The translations under genes were made by a program, and so were the position numbers. A stretch of DNA of 64,000 nt from UBA2334 sp049653005 (lineage in GTDB: Bacteria; Pseudomonadota; Gammaproteobacteria; Burkholderiales; Burkholderiaceae_C): contig JBASFL010000121.1 of the NCBI GenBank assembly GCA_049653005.1, positions 1-64,000 on the forward strand. The letters are read 5' to 3'. Shown one piece after another: positions 51,534-61,430 of this stretch. The notes below the pieces were generated by a model. That model worked only from the letters and a program-made list of their open reading frames with translations. It was not told where the DNA came from and ran no database searches. The stretch's first letter is position 1. Each line of letters starts with the position of its first letter.

Positions 51534-52406
51534 TCAATCCCCCAGCGTGACCGCCTCGAACTGGGGGTGCAATTCGTCCACCCACAGCTCCACCTCGTCG
51601 GGGGTCACGTCCAGGTGGGCCAGGCAAGCTGTGCCATGGGCCAGCCACTCGCGCGAATCGCTGGCACCTTCGTGACGGCCCACCAGGTGGTCGGCGATCA
51701 GCCCCAGGGCCACCAACCGGCGCACGGTGTCGGGAAAGGTGGCGCCGTTCAGGCAGGTGAAGTCGTGGTGCAGGCGAATGGCCACGGCCACGTCTGGCGG
51801 CAAATGCCAGGTCTTGGCCACGATGGCGCCCACCACGGCATGGTCGGTGCGGTGGTTGGCGTTTTCGGTTTGGGTGAAGGTGCGGTCTTTGCGCGCCAGC
51901 GCCTCGGTCAGCGTGGACGCGTAGCCGCGCACGCCTTGCATCATCACCGGGATGCCCACGTGGCAAAACAGCCCGAAGCTGTGGGCCAGCCCCTTCTCCA
52001 GCGAATACAGCCGGGTGCCAATGTGCTCGCAAGCCAAGGCGCGGCGGGTGGAGTTTTCCCAGAAATGGGCCAGCACGGGCGAGTGGGTGGGCAGGGCGCG
52101 GCGCACCAGAAAACCGGTGAGCAGGTCCACCGCGGGCGTCAGGCCAATCACGGTCAGCGCCTGGCCCACGGCGTGCACCCTGTGTTCCAGCGCATACAAA
52201 GGGCTGTTGGCCTGGCGGATGAGCGCCGCCGACATGGCCACATCGGCCCCGGCAATGCGGTCGATTGCCCCCATGTCGGGCTCGGCCGTGGCGGTGGCGG
52301 CTTTCAAAGCCACCAGCAATTCCGGACAGGGCGGGATGATGATGTCGCGCAACGGCCCGCTGTGGCGGGCTTGGTCAAGCTCTTGGCTGATGCGGTCTGA
52401 ACTCAT
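51534..52406 (-). CDS. HDOD-domain signalling protein
   Basis: A 290-residue protein of the HDOD family (HD-related output domain): AMSAALIRQANSPLYALEHRVHAVGQALTVIGL near 57-90 is the classic opening. The catalytic His-Asp pairs of true HD phosphohydrolases are not preserved, in line with a protein-interaction role. No receiver or GGDEF is fused. It lies 102 bp downstream of the GGDEF-EAL gene on the same strand, so a functional link to c-di-GMP is likely. Confidence 0.88.
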   Translation of the reverse strand: MSSDRISQELDQARHSGPLRDIIIPPCPELLVALKAATATAEPDMGAIDRIAGADVAMSAALIRQANSPLYALEHRVHAVGQALTVIGLTPAVDLLTGFLVRRALPTHSPVLAHFWENSTRRALACEHIGTRLYSLEKGLAHSFGLFCHVGIPVMMQGVRGYASTLTEALARKDRTFTQTENANHRTDHAVVGAIVAKTWHLPPDVAVAIRLHHDFTCLNGATFPDTVRRLVALGLIADHLVGRHEGASDSREWLAHGTACLAHLDVTPDEVELWVDELHPQFEAVTLGD

Positions 52407-52508
52407 GGGCGCGTGGGTGGGTCGGGGAAAGGGTGTGACGCATCATACGGACGCGCGCTCGCCGCACGGCTGACGCACATCAAGCCCCCGTGCCGCACAG
52501 GTGGTGCT

Positions 52509-55500
52509 TCATTTGGGCCGCCGCCGGTCGTTTCGGGCATCGGCCAACTGGCCGCTGACCTGCGCCGCCGCCCAAGCAGCGAAGTCGGCCGGGGGCAGCG
52601 GGCGGGCAAAACAGTAGCCCTGCAACTCGTCGCACGCCAGGGCGGTCAGGGTTTGCGCGGTGGGCAGGTTTTCCACCCCCTCGGCCACCACCTTCAGGCC
52701 CAGCGTGTGGCCCAGGGCGATCACGGCCTGCACGATGGCGGCATCGGCCGGGTCGTCGAGCATGCTGCGCACAAACGATTGGTCCACCTTGAGTTTGTCG
52801 ATTTCAAACCGCTTCAGGTAGGCCAGGCTGGAGTAACCGGTGCCAAAGTCGTCAATGGCCACCAGCACCCCCAGCGCTTTCAGCGCCGACACCTGCTCCT
52901 GCGCGGCAGCGGGGTTGTCCATCAGGTGGGACTCGGTCAGCTCCAGCTCCAGCCGGTGGGCGGCCATGCCGCATGCCTGCAACACGCCGTCGACTTGCCC
53001 CACCAACTGTGGGTCGGCCAGCTGGGCCGCCGACAGGTTGACCGACAGTTGTGCCCCCGCCAACCACCCCTCTTGGCCCCAGGCCATCCACTGGCGACAG
53101 GCCTCTTGCAGCACCCACAGGCCAATGGGCATGATCAGCCCGGTTTCTTCGGCCAGGGCAATGAAGTCGCCCGGGGGCACGTTGCCCAGCACCGGGTTGT
53201 GCCACCTCAGCAAGGCCTCGGCCCCGGCCAGGCGGCGCGAACGGGCATCCAGGCGGGGCTGGTAATGCAGGCTGAACTCACCGTTGGCCAGGGCTTCGCG
53301 CAGCTGCGCCTCCATGTGCTGGCGGGCCAACACGCGCTGGTCGGTTTCGGGGGAGAAAAACCGAGCCATGTCACGCCCGGCGGCCTTGGCCTCGTACATG
53401 GCGGCATCGGCGCGGCGCATCAGCTCTTCCTGGTCGGTGGCGTCGCGCGGGTACAAGGCCACCCCCACACTGCACGACACGTTCAGTTTGTGTCCCTCCA
53501 CCACCGTGGGTTTGCGGATGGCGGGTATCAGCCGATCGTTGACGATGGCCTCCAACTCATCGGCACTGCCCACGTGGCGCAGCAGCACCACAAACTCATC
53601 GCCGCCCAAGCGGCTGACGGTGTCGTCGGCCCGCACGGCTTGGGTCAGGCGGTGGGCCACGGTGCGCAACAAGCCGTCACCGATGTGGTGGCCCAGGGTG
53701 TCGTTCACCAGCTTGAAGCGGTCCAGGTCGATGAACAGCACCGCCACCTGTTCGCCCGTGACGGCCGCCTGCGCCAGCGCTTCGCCCAGGCGCTGCTGGC
53801 ACAGCGAGCGGTTGGGCAACTCGGTCAACACGTCGTGCTGCGCCAGGAAGCGGATGCGCTCTTCTTTGGCCTTGCGGTCGGTGATGTCGATGGAAATGCC
53901 AATGAAGTTGCCCACCTGCCCGCTGGTGGCACCTTCTCGCACCACCGACACCATCAGCCAAGCCGGGTAACTGCCCCCCGATTGGCGGCGGATGCGCACC
54001 TCGCCCTGCCAGGCGTCTTTCTCGCCCAGGGTGGCCCACTCGGGCCCCGGGCCATCCAGCAGGCTGGCAATGTCGTCACCGATCACCTCGTGGAACTCGT
54101 AGGCCGTGCTGCGGCAAAAAGCTTTGTTGACGCTGATGATCTGGCGCTGGGCGTTCATGATGATGATGCTCTCGGAAGAAGCCTCAAACACCTTGGCCCA
54201 CAGCTCCAGCCGCTGCTCCATCACTTTCAGCAGGTTGATGGGGGTGAATGCGGTCAGCACCGCGTCGCGCCCCTGGTGGGTGAGGCGACGGGCCGACAAC
54301 ACCGCCCACGATGGCTCGGCCCCGCCCAACCAGCGCACCTCGAATTCGTCCACCGCACCCTTGTCGGCGAGGCGCTGGAAAAAACGGTTGCGCACCGAGT
54401 GCTCCAGCCCGTTGCGCCAGGGGTCGCGGGTGCAGCCGGCCAGCCACGGCTGGGCGGGCACGTTGGCGTGCAGCACCTCGTGGTCGGGCACCGAGGTCAG
54501 CACCATGGGAATGGGAAAGGCCTCCAGCAGCTCCAGCTGGGCGGCGGCGGCACGGGCACTGGCGGCCAACTCTTGCTGCACCAGGCGGTCGCGGTCGAGC
54601 TGGGCCAGCATGTCGTTGAACGCGGTGAACAGGCGGCCAATTTCGTCGCGGCTGTGCCACTCGGCACGGCGGGTGTAATCGGCGCTGCGGCGCACGTCAT
54701 CGGCCACCGTGGCCAAGTTTTGCAGGGGTTTGGCAATTTGGCGGGCCACCACATACACCAGGCTCAAAATGCAGGCCAACAGCGCCAGCGCGGTGCCCAG
54801 GTGCAGCCACATGCGGGCAAACAGGCTGTCCACACGGGCATTCAGCAGTCGGGTGAGTTCGACCAGGCTGGCCTGCCAGGCGGCTTCCAGCGCCACCAAG
54901 CTGGCGCGGTGGGGCGCGGACCAAGTGCTGCTGGGGTCTGAAGCGGCATTGCCGTCTGCCTCGGCCAAGGCGCGCACTTCAGTCAAAAAGGCACGGGCCT
55001 CAGCCATCAAGGCTTGGCGGGTGGTTTGCAGGTTGGCCTGCAACACGCTGTCGCCCGCCATCCAGGCCTGGTTGTAGTCGGCTTCCATGCCTTGCAGCAC
55101 CGCGTCCAGCCGCCCGGCCACGGTCAGGCGCTGCGCGCTCAGGTCCTGGGTGCCCCTGCGCCCGAACTGCGGTTGCAACAGCAGCTGGGTGTCGTGCAGC
55201 ACCTGGAGCAACTCTGGGAACCGCAACACCGCCAGTGACATGACGTAGTAGCTGTCCAGATCGGGGTCGAGAATGAGGTTGGACTGGTTGCCCACGGTGG
55301 TCAACAGGTCGCGCCCGGTGCGCAGCAACTGGGACTGGGCGGCGGCATCGGCATGGGTGGACAAGCCCGCCATGGCCTGGGTGAACGCGGTGGCGGCAGC
55401 CTCGGTGCGCAACAGGTCGTCGTGTTCGGCACGCACCGGGGCCAAGCCAGGTGCGGTCCTGCTGGCCGGCAAAAACGCGGCCATCAACTCGGCGCTGACG

Positions 55501-55682
55501 GCCTGGGTGTACACCGTGCCCACAATTTCTTTGCGGGTGAAGTCAATGGACTGGAATTTTTCGTGGATGAGGATGCCGGACACGTAAATGACCGCTGTCA
55601 AATCCAGCAAATAGATGAGCATGAGCTTGCGCCCCACGCTCAACCGACCCAGCCAAAGAGATATTTTGTCCACCGCAACCAC
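52509..55682 (-). CDS. membrane PAS-GGDEF-EAL protein
   Basis: A 1057-residue protein. Order: membrane helix (about 19-40), long periplasmic helical sensor, second helix (about 295-315), HAMP, two PAS regions (about 390-500 and 500-620), GGDEF (LGGDEFVVLL near 692) and EAL (GAEALLRW near 818; DDFGTGYSSL; AEGVE). Both active-site motifs are intact, so it may make and break c-di-GMP depending on its sensor. The periplasmic part resembles methyl-accepting-type helical bundles but I do not recognise it. Start GTG 55682. Confidence 0.92.
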   Translation of the reverse strand: MVAVDKISLWLGRLSVGRKLMLIYLLDLTAVIYVSGILIHEKFQSIDFTRKEIVGTVYTQAVSAELMAAFLPASRTAPGLAPVRAEHDDLLRTEAAATAFTQAMAGLSTHADAAAQSQLLRTGRDLLTTVGNQSNLILDPDLDSYYVMSLAVLRFPELLQVLHDTQLLLQPQFGRRGTQDLSAQRLTVAGRLDAVLQGMEADYNQAWMAGDSVLQANLQTTRQALMAEARAFLTEVRALAEADGNAASDPSSTWSAPHRASLVALEAAWQASLVELTRLLNARVDSLFARMWLHLGTALALLACILSLVYVVARQIAKPLQNLATVADDVRRSADYTRRAEWHSRDEIGRLFTAFNDMLAQLDRDRLVQQELAASARAAAAQLELLEAFPIPMVLTSVPDHEVLHANVPAQPWLAGCTRDPWRNGLEHSVRNRFFQRLADKGAVDEFEVRWLGGAEPSWAVLSARRLTHQGRDAVLTAFTPINLLKVMEQRLELWAKVFEASSESIIIMNAQRQIISVNKAFCRSTAYEFHEVIGDDIASLLDGPGPEWATLGEKDAWQGEVRIRRQSGGSYPAWLMVSVVREGATSGQVGNFIGISIDITDRKAKEERIRFLAQHDVLTELPNRSLCQQRLGEALAQAAVTGEQVAVLFIDLDRFKLVNDTLGHHIGDGLLRTVAHRLTQAVRADDTVSRLGGDEFVVLLRHVGSADELEAIVNDRLIPAIRKPTVVEGHKLNVSCSVGVALYPRDATDQEELMRRADAAMYEAKAAGRDMARFFSPETDQRVLARQHMEAQLREALANGEFSLHYQPRLDARSRRLAGAEALLRWHNPVLGNVPPGDFIALAEETGLIMPIGLWVLQEACRQWMAWGQEGWLAGAQLSVNLSAAQLADPQLVGQVDGVLQACGMAAHRLELELTESHLMDNPAAAQEQVSALKALGVLVAIDDFGTGYSSLAYLKRFEIDKLKVDQSFVRSMLDDPADAAIVQAVIALGHTLGLKVVAEGVENLPTAQTLTALACDELQGYCFARPLPPADFAAWAAAQVSGQLADARNDRRRPK

Positions 55683-55765
55683 CCGCTGTTTTCACGCCCC
55701 GCACCCGGCGCTCAGCGAGGTGCTGGCGCCAACGGTGGAGGGCCCCAGTGGGGGCAAGCAAGATT

Positions 55766-55782
55766 CGCACCGTGACGGTGCG
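55766..55782. promoter_or_regulatory. 17-bp palindrome between the fusion gene and the GGDEF-EAL gene
   Basis: CGCACCGT-G-ACGGTGCG is perfectly symmetric. It lies 25 bp after the fusion-gene stop and 84 bp before the GGDEF-EAL start. It could be an operator or a terminator hairpin without a T-run. The rest of the 125-bp gap shows nothing else. Confidence 0.4.
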
Positions 55783-55807
55783 CCTTGGGGTGTCTGCGGG
55801 CAGCGGG

Positions 55808-58800
55808 TTACACGGTCAGCGTCTTCTCGGCCACCACGTCCCCGCCTTCACCCAACACCTGCACTTGCAACGCCCAACCCCCGCTGGCCAACGTGGTCAG
55901 TGTGAGTTTGGAAAACTGCCGGGCGTGGGCCCCCAAGCCGCTGGCGGTGGTCAACACATGGCCCTGCCCATCGCTCAGGGGCAAAGGGGTGGGGTTGTCC
56001 AGTGCGAAGTCGCTGGCCCGTGCGTTGGCAAACGGCAGGCTGGCGTTCCAGCCAGAGCACACGACCGACACCGCCGCAACAGCGGGCAACGGCCCGTCTG
56101 CCGACAGGCTGAGCGACGCTACCCCGGAGAAGTGGTAATCGCCCGACAGAAAAATGGTGTGCTGTATTTGGTGCTGCACCATGAACCGCACCAGCCGCTT
56201 CCAGGTGGCGGGGTAACCCGCCCAACCATCCGACTGCGCGCACCGCGACGGGGAGTGCAGCAAGGCCTGCTCGGCCCAGCCGAACACACTGCCTGAACAC
56301 AGCACCTTGGGCACATCGCGGTGGGTCAGGAGCCAGGCCTCCACCACGGCGCACTGGTCATCCGACACCAACTTGGCAATCGCAGCGTTTTCAGGGGTGC
56401 GCCGCTCGCGCTCGGTGCGGGTGTCCATGGCAAACGCGGGCACACCGCCCAGGGCAAATTCGCGCCAGAAACCGCGCACGGCCTTGTCTTTGATGCAAGG
56501 GGCGTGAATGCTGGGGTCGGTCCAGCGCCACTGGTAAGCCATGGCGGCCTCGAAGCCGTTGAGCAGCAGCGGATCTTTGGCGGGATCGGCGCTGCCGTTC
56601 CAGTTGTCACCCAGCTCGTGGTCGTCCACCACCGTGTAGGTGGGCACACTGGCCAGCAGGCGGCGGGCGTGGGGGCTGCCCCAGGCATCGCGGTAAAACT
56701 GCGCCAGGCGTTCGTCGTCTTCCTGCGTGTCAAACAGGTTGGCGGTGGCATCGGCGTAAATCTGGTCGCCCAGCAGCACCAGGGCCTCGGCGGGGTGCTG
56801 CGGGTTGTGCACCTGGGCCAGCATATAGGCGGCCACGTGGTCCACCGCCTCGCGCTCGAACGGGGTGCCAGGCCAACGGCACGAGGTGGCCAGCCAACTC
56901 GTGGTGCTGTGGCGGTGGCCACTGGTCCACCGCTGCCACCAGGGCAAGCGGGCCAGGTCGAGCACGGGGGCCTGCTGGTCGGCCCCCGGCCGCTCTGTGT
57001 GGCCGTGGGTGGGCAGGGCCAGCTCCAGGCGCACGTCGCCCAACTGGGCCCAGGCACCGTCCACAGGTTCTGACAAGCGCCCCACCCAATAGCTGCCAGG
57101 GCCTTTGAGCAGGGTCACGTCGGTGTGCGGTTGCCCGCCGCCGGTGGTGGGGTGCACCGCCGTCAACCGGTGGGCTTGCCAGCCCGGCAGCAGTGGCAGG
57201 CCCGGGGCGTTGGCATCGCGCGCCACCCACTTGGCGTCGCCCAGCAGAGGCTGGTGCGGCAGTTCTGCCCACACCACCAGGGTGCGCGGCGCACCAGCGC
57301 CCCCCTCCACTTGCAACAGGGGGCCGGTGAGAGGTGCTTGCAGCGGTGGCGCGGCGTGGTCGCGCAGGTGGGACACCACGGCGGCGTTGTCTTGGGTGGC
57401 GCTGCCACGGTCGGGGGCACCCACGCTTTCGAAGGCCTGCGGATCGCGCAGAAACGCCACCAGCGCAGGGTAGATGTCGCTGTGGGCGTCTTTGCCAAAC
57501 AAAAAGTCCATGTGGCCGTACCCCGGGGCCATGAACAACCGCACGGCCTGCGGAGATGCACCGGCCTGCGGGTGCATCTCGTGCTGCAAACGCAGGCGGT
57601 GCCACGAGCGCACGGCGCTGCGGGGGTCAAACACGCGGTTGTCGGTGCCGTGGCAAAACAGGGTGGGGAAAGTCCAGTGCTGGCTGAACTGATCGGCCCC
57701 CATGTACACCCCCGCGCCCTGGCGGTCGGTCAGGCGCTGGCGGTTGATGACGAAATACAGCTGCCGGAACACCTCCACACTGGCGGGCCCCACCAGGGAA
57801 GCCAGCTCGCGGTGGGTGGCATCGGCCAGGTTGGCGTGCACCCATTCGCGCCCGTAAAACAGGGTCATGCGGTTGCAGGTGGCGGTGCCCCCTGCGGCGT
57901 CGGCCTGGTGGGCCATGTGGTGCCCGCGTTCGGCGGTGGGCCACGGCAAGCTGGCGGCCAGGCGGTCCAGCACCTGGTCCAAAGCCCCCGGGTCGCGCGA
58001 AGGGGGCACAGGGTCAATCGCCATGTCGCGGGGCAAAAAGTCGCGGTAGAAAGCGGCCAGTTCACCCGACAGCTGGTTGGACGCCGAGGGCACCACCCAA
58101 GGGTGCACGGCGTGCAGCTCGGCCGCCCGCACCAGGCTGCGCTTGTCCCGGCTCAGCAAGCCCGACAGGGTGGCCATGGCAAAGGCACCGGCCCCCACGC
58201 AGTGCGCAAACACATCGATGGGTGCACCGGCCGCGCGGTGCACCTGGGCCACGGCGGCGGGTATGTCGATGCGAGCCACATCGTCCATGCTGTGGTCCAG
58301 TGTGGCCACGCGGCGGCGGGTGCCACCGTCGTCGCACCACAGGCGGTTGGACAGGCGGTGGTCCAGCACCCACACGGTGTGGCCACTGGCCAGAAAAGCC
58401 GCCGCCATGTTGCGCCCGTCCGTGGTGTGGGTGGTGAACACCGTGCCCCCGTGGGCCAGGCCGTGCACCATCAGCAGGTGGCGGGGTTCGCCAGTGGGGT
58501 GGGGCGGGTCGTAACGGGTGAGCGTGAGGGTCAGGTGGGCCACGCGATCGCCCGCCTGCGGCGACAAACGCCGGGGCACGGTGAACACCGTTTCAACGGG
58601 GTGGCAGGCAGCCTGGCCTGGCCCCAGTGGGTACAGCGGCCCGTGCTCGGCGGGACCGGGCGGTGCCAGGCGGTGGTAGTCCAGCCCGCGCAGTGACCAG
58701 AAGTGGGTTTGAAAAATCGCCCGCAACCACAAGGCGCTGAACGCGGCCAGGCCGATGATGGCCTCGGGTGTGTGGGCCGCCCGGGCCACTTGCAAACGGC

Positions 58801-61393
58801 GCTGGCGCACCATGTCCACCAGATCGGCCTCCAACGACAACACGGCGGGGCTGTGGCTTTCGGGCGTCAAACGCAAATCGATTTGCACCAACGCGTCCCA
58901 CAGGTTTTTGCTGTTGGGGGTGTAGGCCAGTTTCTTGGACCCGGCGGCGTGCACGGCCAGCCGCTTTGGCCCCGTGGTTTGCAAGTCGAAAGCGTAATCC
59001 AGGCTGCGCCACTGGGCGTGGTTGCGGGCCGCACGAACGAAGCCCAAAAACCGCTCCCAAGGCGTTTTGACCGGGTCAGCCGGGGGTGCCTGTGGGTCGG
59101 GTTTGATGAGCCTGAAGGCCTCGGCCAGCGAGCGCCGGTCCAGAAACGCCAAGCCCGCCAACCCCATGCGCGCCCACCGCGCGCCGTCACCCGCAGGGGG
59201 GTCGCTGGCCAGCAGGCGCACCCAGCCTTGGCCTTCAAGCACAGGCTGGCCCAGGGTGGACTCGGGCCTGACCGAAAGCTCGTGCGGGTGGGTGTTGCGG
59301 TACACCTTCAGGCAGGCCCCTTCCAGTCGCATGCCGGGGTTGGCCAACCAGGCCGTCACGTCCAGTTGCACGTCCACCGCCACCACCCATTCCCGCTGGC
59401 GCTCGTCGCCGGACAGCGGCAAAGTGCCGGCGGGCAACCAATCGGGGGCCAGGCCCTGCCAATGGCCTTGCAGGTGCTCCCGAAAACGCAACACCACGGG
59501 GGTGGACACCGGGGGCGTGGCCAGGGGGGTGAGTGGCACCGGCACCGGTTGCCAGGCGGCTGAAGCGCGGGCGGTCTCAGGGGGGCGGGCGGGTGCCAGT
59601 TGTTGCCGCATCTCGCGCGCAGCGACCAGGCTCAGGGCCGCAATCGTCACAAACGGGTTGACGCCCACGGCCGATGGCAACATGCCGCCGTCGAGCACGT
59701 GCAGGCCGTGGTGCACCCCGCCCTCGCGCTTGAACACGGTGCCCTGCCAATCCACCACGCCGCCGTCAGCGCCGTCGGCCATGGGGCAGCCCCCCAGCGG
59801 GTGCACGGTGATGCCCTGGGGGTTGTCCAGCCCCTGGGCCACTTCATTGAAGTCTTTGGGCAGTGGCTTCCACAGGGGGTTGGGCAAGGCATCGCCCCCT
59901 GAAAAACCACCGGCTTTTGCCGCACCGTCCAGCCAGGTGTGCACGGCTTTGTAGTAAGGCGCGGCAGGCCCCCGGTGGCCGGTGCGGCCCGGGTCGTCCC
60001 AGCGGATGTCGAGGCCCGTGCTGTCGTTTTTGTGCACCAGTGTCACCACACCGTCGGCGTCGTCCGGGCCCATGCCCAACAGCAACAAGGCATGGCGGGC
60101 CAGCTCGGGCGGCGTGCCCAAGGGGTCCAGCTGGGGGCGCTGCGCAAAATAGCCCAGGGGGTCGTCGCGGGTGTAGCGGTGGGCCACCGACAGCGTGGCC
60201 CCCAGCGCCAGCACCGCCTGCGTGAGGGGCGACGGCACCGCGCCGTCTTCAATCAACACACGCCGCTTCTGGCCTGCCACGTCCAGCAACGGGCTCAATG
60301 CCCCGGTGATGGTCGGCCCCACGCGGTCGGCGGGGGCCAGCCCGGCCTCGGCATGCCCGGCCATGCCGTTGACACGGGGGGCCATGCCCCAGCCCATGGC
60401 CATGACGTCGCCGTTGGTGGAGAAACGCTGGCCCAGGTGGGGCGAACAGACCACCTCTTTGGAGCGCAGCAAAATTTCGGTGCTGCCCAACGCCCCCGCC
60501 GCCAGCACCACCGTGTGCGCCTTGACCCACGCGGTGCGGCGGGTGGTCTGGCTGCCCATGGTGTCGGTCAGCACCACTTCCACCGCCCACCGCAGGGGGC
60601 GGCCGTGGGGACTGTCGCCAGCGCCCTCGGCCACGGGTTTGACCGACAACACGGTGGCCCCGGTCACCAGGCGCGCGCCCTGGCGCACCGCCTGCGGCAA
60701 CACATGCGACAACAAGGTGTTTTTGGCCCCCACGTTGCACCCGGTGAAGCAGTTGCCACAGCGGGTGCACGCCGCCTGCTCGATGCCCGCCGTGCTGGTC
60801 TGGTCTTGGGACGCGATGGTCAGTGGCACCCGTTCGACGGGAACCCCCATGGCCTTGCCCAGGTGGGCCAAGGCCTGGAATTTTTTGAGTTCCGAGGCCC
60901 CCACAAAAGGCGCCGCTTGCAAACGGGTTTGCACCTCGTCCATGGCTTGCCACAAGGTCTGCCGGTTGCGGGGGCTGTGCCGGTAGTGGCTGGGCCAGCG
61001 GGGGTCTTGGCACAAGTTATCGTCAGGCTTCAACGCCACACCGGCGTTGATGAGCGAGCCGCCGCCCAGGCCGTTGGCCACTAGCACGGACACGCTGTCG
61101 TGGCGGCGAAAGTCCAGCACACCGTCGCGGTTGCCCGTGCCTTTGGAGTCGATGCCGGTCTGCATGCGCACATGGCCTGGCAAGGTGCCGATATCGGAAG
61201 GGAAGTCGCCGGGCCGGTATTCGCGGCCCCGCTCCAGCACCCAGACACGGGCGTCGGGGCTGGCCAACACCTGGGCAGCGAAGCTGCCCCCGTAGCCCGT
61301 GCCGACCACCAACACGTCACAAACTAAGGCATCATTGAATTCGAGCAGCCAGTCTTCTGCGGCTTGCGACCAGCGCAGCGGTGTGTGGGCCAT
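55808..61393 (-). CDS. 1861-residue fusion: GMC oxidoreductase + alpha/beta hydrolase + PhoD-like phosphatase
   Basis: One uninterrupted frame. GMC oxidoreductase, cholesterol-oxidase type, at about 20-610: FAD site VVGTGYGGSFAAQVL near 29, Cys cluster CTRCGNCFTGCNVGAKNT near 209, catalytic HPLGGCPM near 531. A beta-rich region of unknown type covers about 640-930. The alpha/beta hydrolase spans about 970-1340: MVHGLAHGG, nucleophile elbow AHCVGAG (Cys instead of Ser, near 1067), GTDNRVFD and GYGHMDF. The PhoD-like metallophosphatase covers about 1480-1861: LLGDQIYAD, VDDHELGD and SGDYHFSG. No signal peptide or Tat motif is visible, so it appears cytosolic. It is divergent from a sensor-kinase gene 37 bp away. 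A lipid or sterol-ester substrate is an inference only. Confidence 0.88.
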   Translation of the reverse strand: MAHTPLRWSQAAEDWLLEFNDALVCDVLVVGTGYGGSFAAQVLASPDARVWVLERGREYRPGDFPSDIGTLPGHVRMQTGIDSKGTGNRDGVLDFRRHDSVSVLVANGLGGGSLINAGVALKPDDNLCQDPRWPSHYRHSPRNRQTLWQAMDEVQTRLQAAPFVGASELKKFQALAHLGKAMGVPVERVPLTIASQDQTSTAGIEQAACTRCGNCFTGCNVGAKNTLLSHVLPQAVRQGARLVTGATVLSVKPVAEGAGDSPHGRPLRWAVEVVLTDTMGSQTTRRTAWVKAHTVVLAAGALGSTEILLRSKEVVCSPHLGQRFSTNGDVMAMGWGMAPRVNGMAGHAEAGLAPADRVGPTITGALSPLLDVAGQKRRVLIEDGAVPSPLTQAVLALGATLSVAHRYTRDDPLGYFAQRPQLDPLGTPPELARHALLLLGMGPDDADGVVTLVHKNDSTGLDIRWDDPGRTGHRGPAAPYYKAVHTWLDGAAKAGGFSGGDALPNPLWKPLPKDFNEVAQGLDNPQGITVHPLGGCPMADGADGGVVDWQGTVFKREGGVHHGLHVLDGGMLPSAVGVNPFVTIAALSLVAAREMRQQLAPARPPETARASAAWQPVPVPLTPLATPPVSTPVVLRFREHLQGHWQGLAPDWLPAGTLPLSGDERQREWVVAVDVQLDVTAWLANPGMRLEGACLKVYRNTHPHELSVRPESTLGQPVLEGQGWVRLLASDPPAGDGARWARMGLAGLAFLDRRSLAEAFRLIKPDPQAPPADPVKTPWERFLGFVRAARNHAQWRSLDYAFDLQTTGPKRLAVHAAGSKKLAYTPNSKNLWDALVQIDLRLTPESHSPAVLSLEADLVDMVRQRRLQVARAAHTPEAIIGLAAFSALWLRAIFQTHFWSLRGLDYHRLAPPGPAEHGPLYPLGPGQAACHPVETVFTVPRRLSPQAGDRVAHLTLTLTRYDPPHPTGEPRHLLMVHGLAHGGTVFTTHTTDGRNMAAAFLASGHTVWVLDHRLSNRLWCDDGGTRRRVATLDHSMDDVARIDIPAAVAQVHRAAGAPIDVFAHCVGAGAFAMATLSGLLSRDKRSLVRAAELHAVHPWVVPSASNQLSGELAAFYRDFLPRDMAIDPVPPSRDPGALDQVLDRLAASLPWPTAERGHHMAHQADAAGGTATCNRMTLFYGREWVHANLADATHRELASLVGPASVEVFRQLYFVINRQRLTDRQGAGVYMGADQFSQHWTFPTLFCHGTDNRVFDPRSAVRSWHRLRLQHEMHPQAGASPQAVRLFMAPGYGHMDFLFGKDAHSDIYPALVAFLRDPQAFESVGAPDRGSATQDNAAVVSHLRDHAAPPLQAPLTGPLLQVEGGAGAPRTLVVWAELPHQPLLGDAKWVARDANAPGLPLLPGWQAHRLTAVHPTTGGGQPHTDVTLLKGPGSYWVGRLSEPVDGAWAQLGDVRLELALPTHGHTERPGADQQAPVLDLARLPWWQRWTSGHRHSTTSWLATSCRWPGTPFEREAVDHVAAYMLAQVHNPQHPAEALVLLGDQIYADATANLFDTQEDDERLAQFYRDAWGSPHARRLLASVPTYTVVDDHELGDNWNGSADPAKDPLLLNGFEAAMAYQWRWTDPSIHAPCIKDKAVRGFWREFALGGVPAFAMDTRTERERRTPENAAIAKLVSDDQCAVVEAWLLTHRDVPKVLCSGSVFGWAEQALLHSPSRCAQSDGWAGYPATWKRLVRFMVQHQIQHTIFLSGDYHFSGVASLSLSADGPLPAVAAVSVVCSGWNASLPFANARASDFALDNPTPLPLSDGQGHVLTTASGLGAHARQFSKLTLTTLASGGWALQVQVLGEGGDVVAEKTLTV

Positions 61394-61430
61394 GCGTGAC
61401 TCCTCCCAGAGCTTTTCAAAACATTACAGC

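Noticed and set aside
52413..54941. An 842-codon plus-strand frame
   Set aside because: Antisense to the GGDEF-EAL gene; composition typical of a shadow frame.
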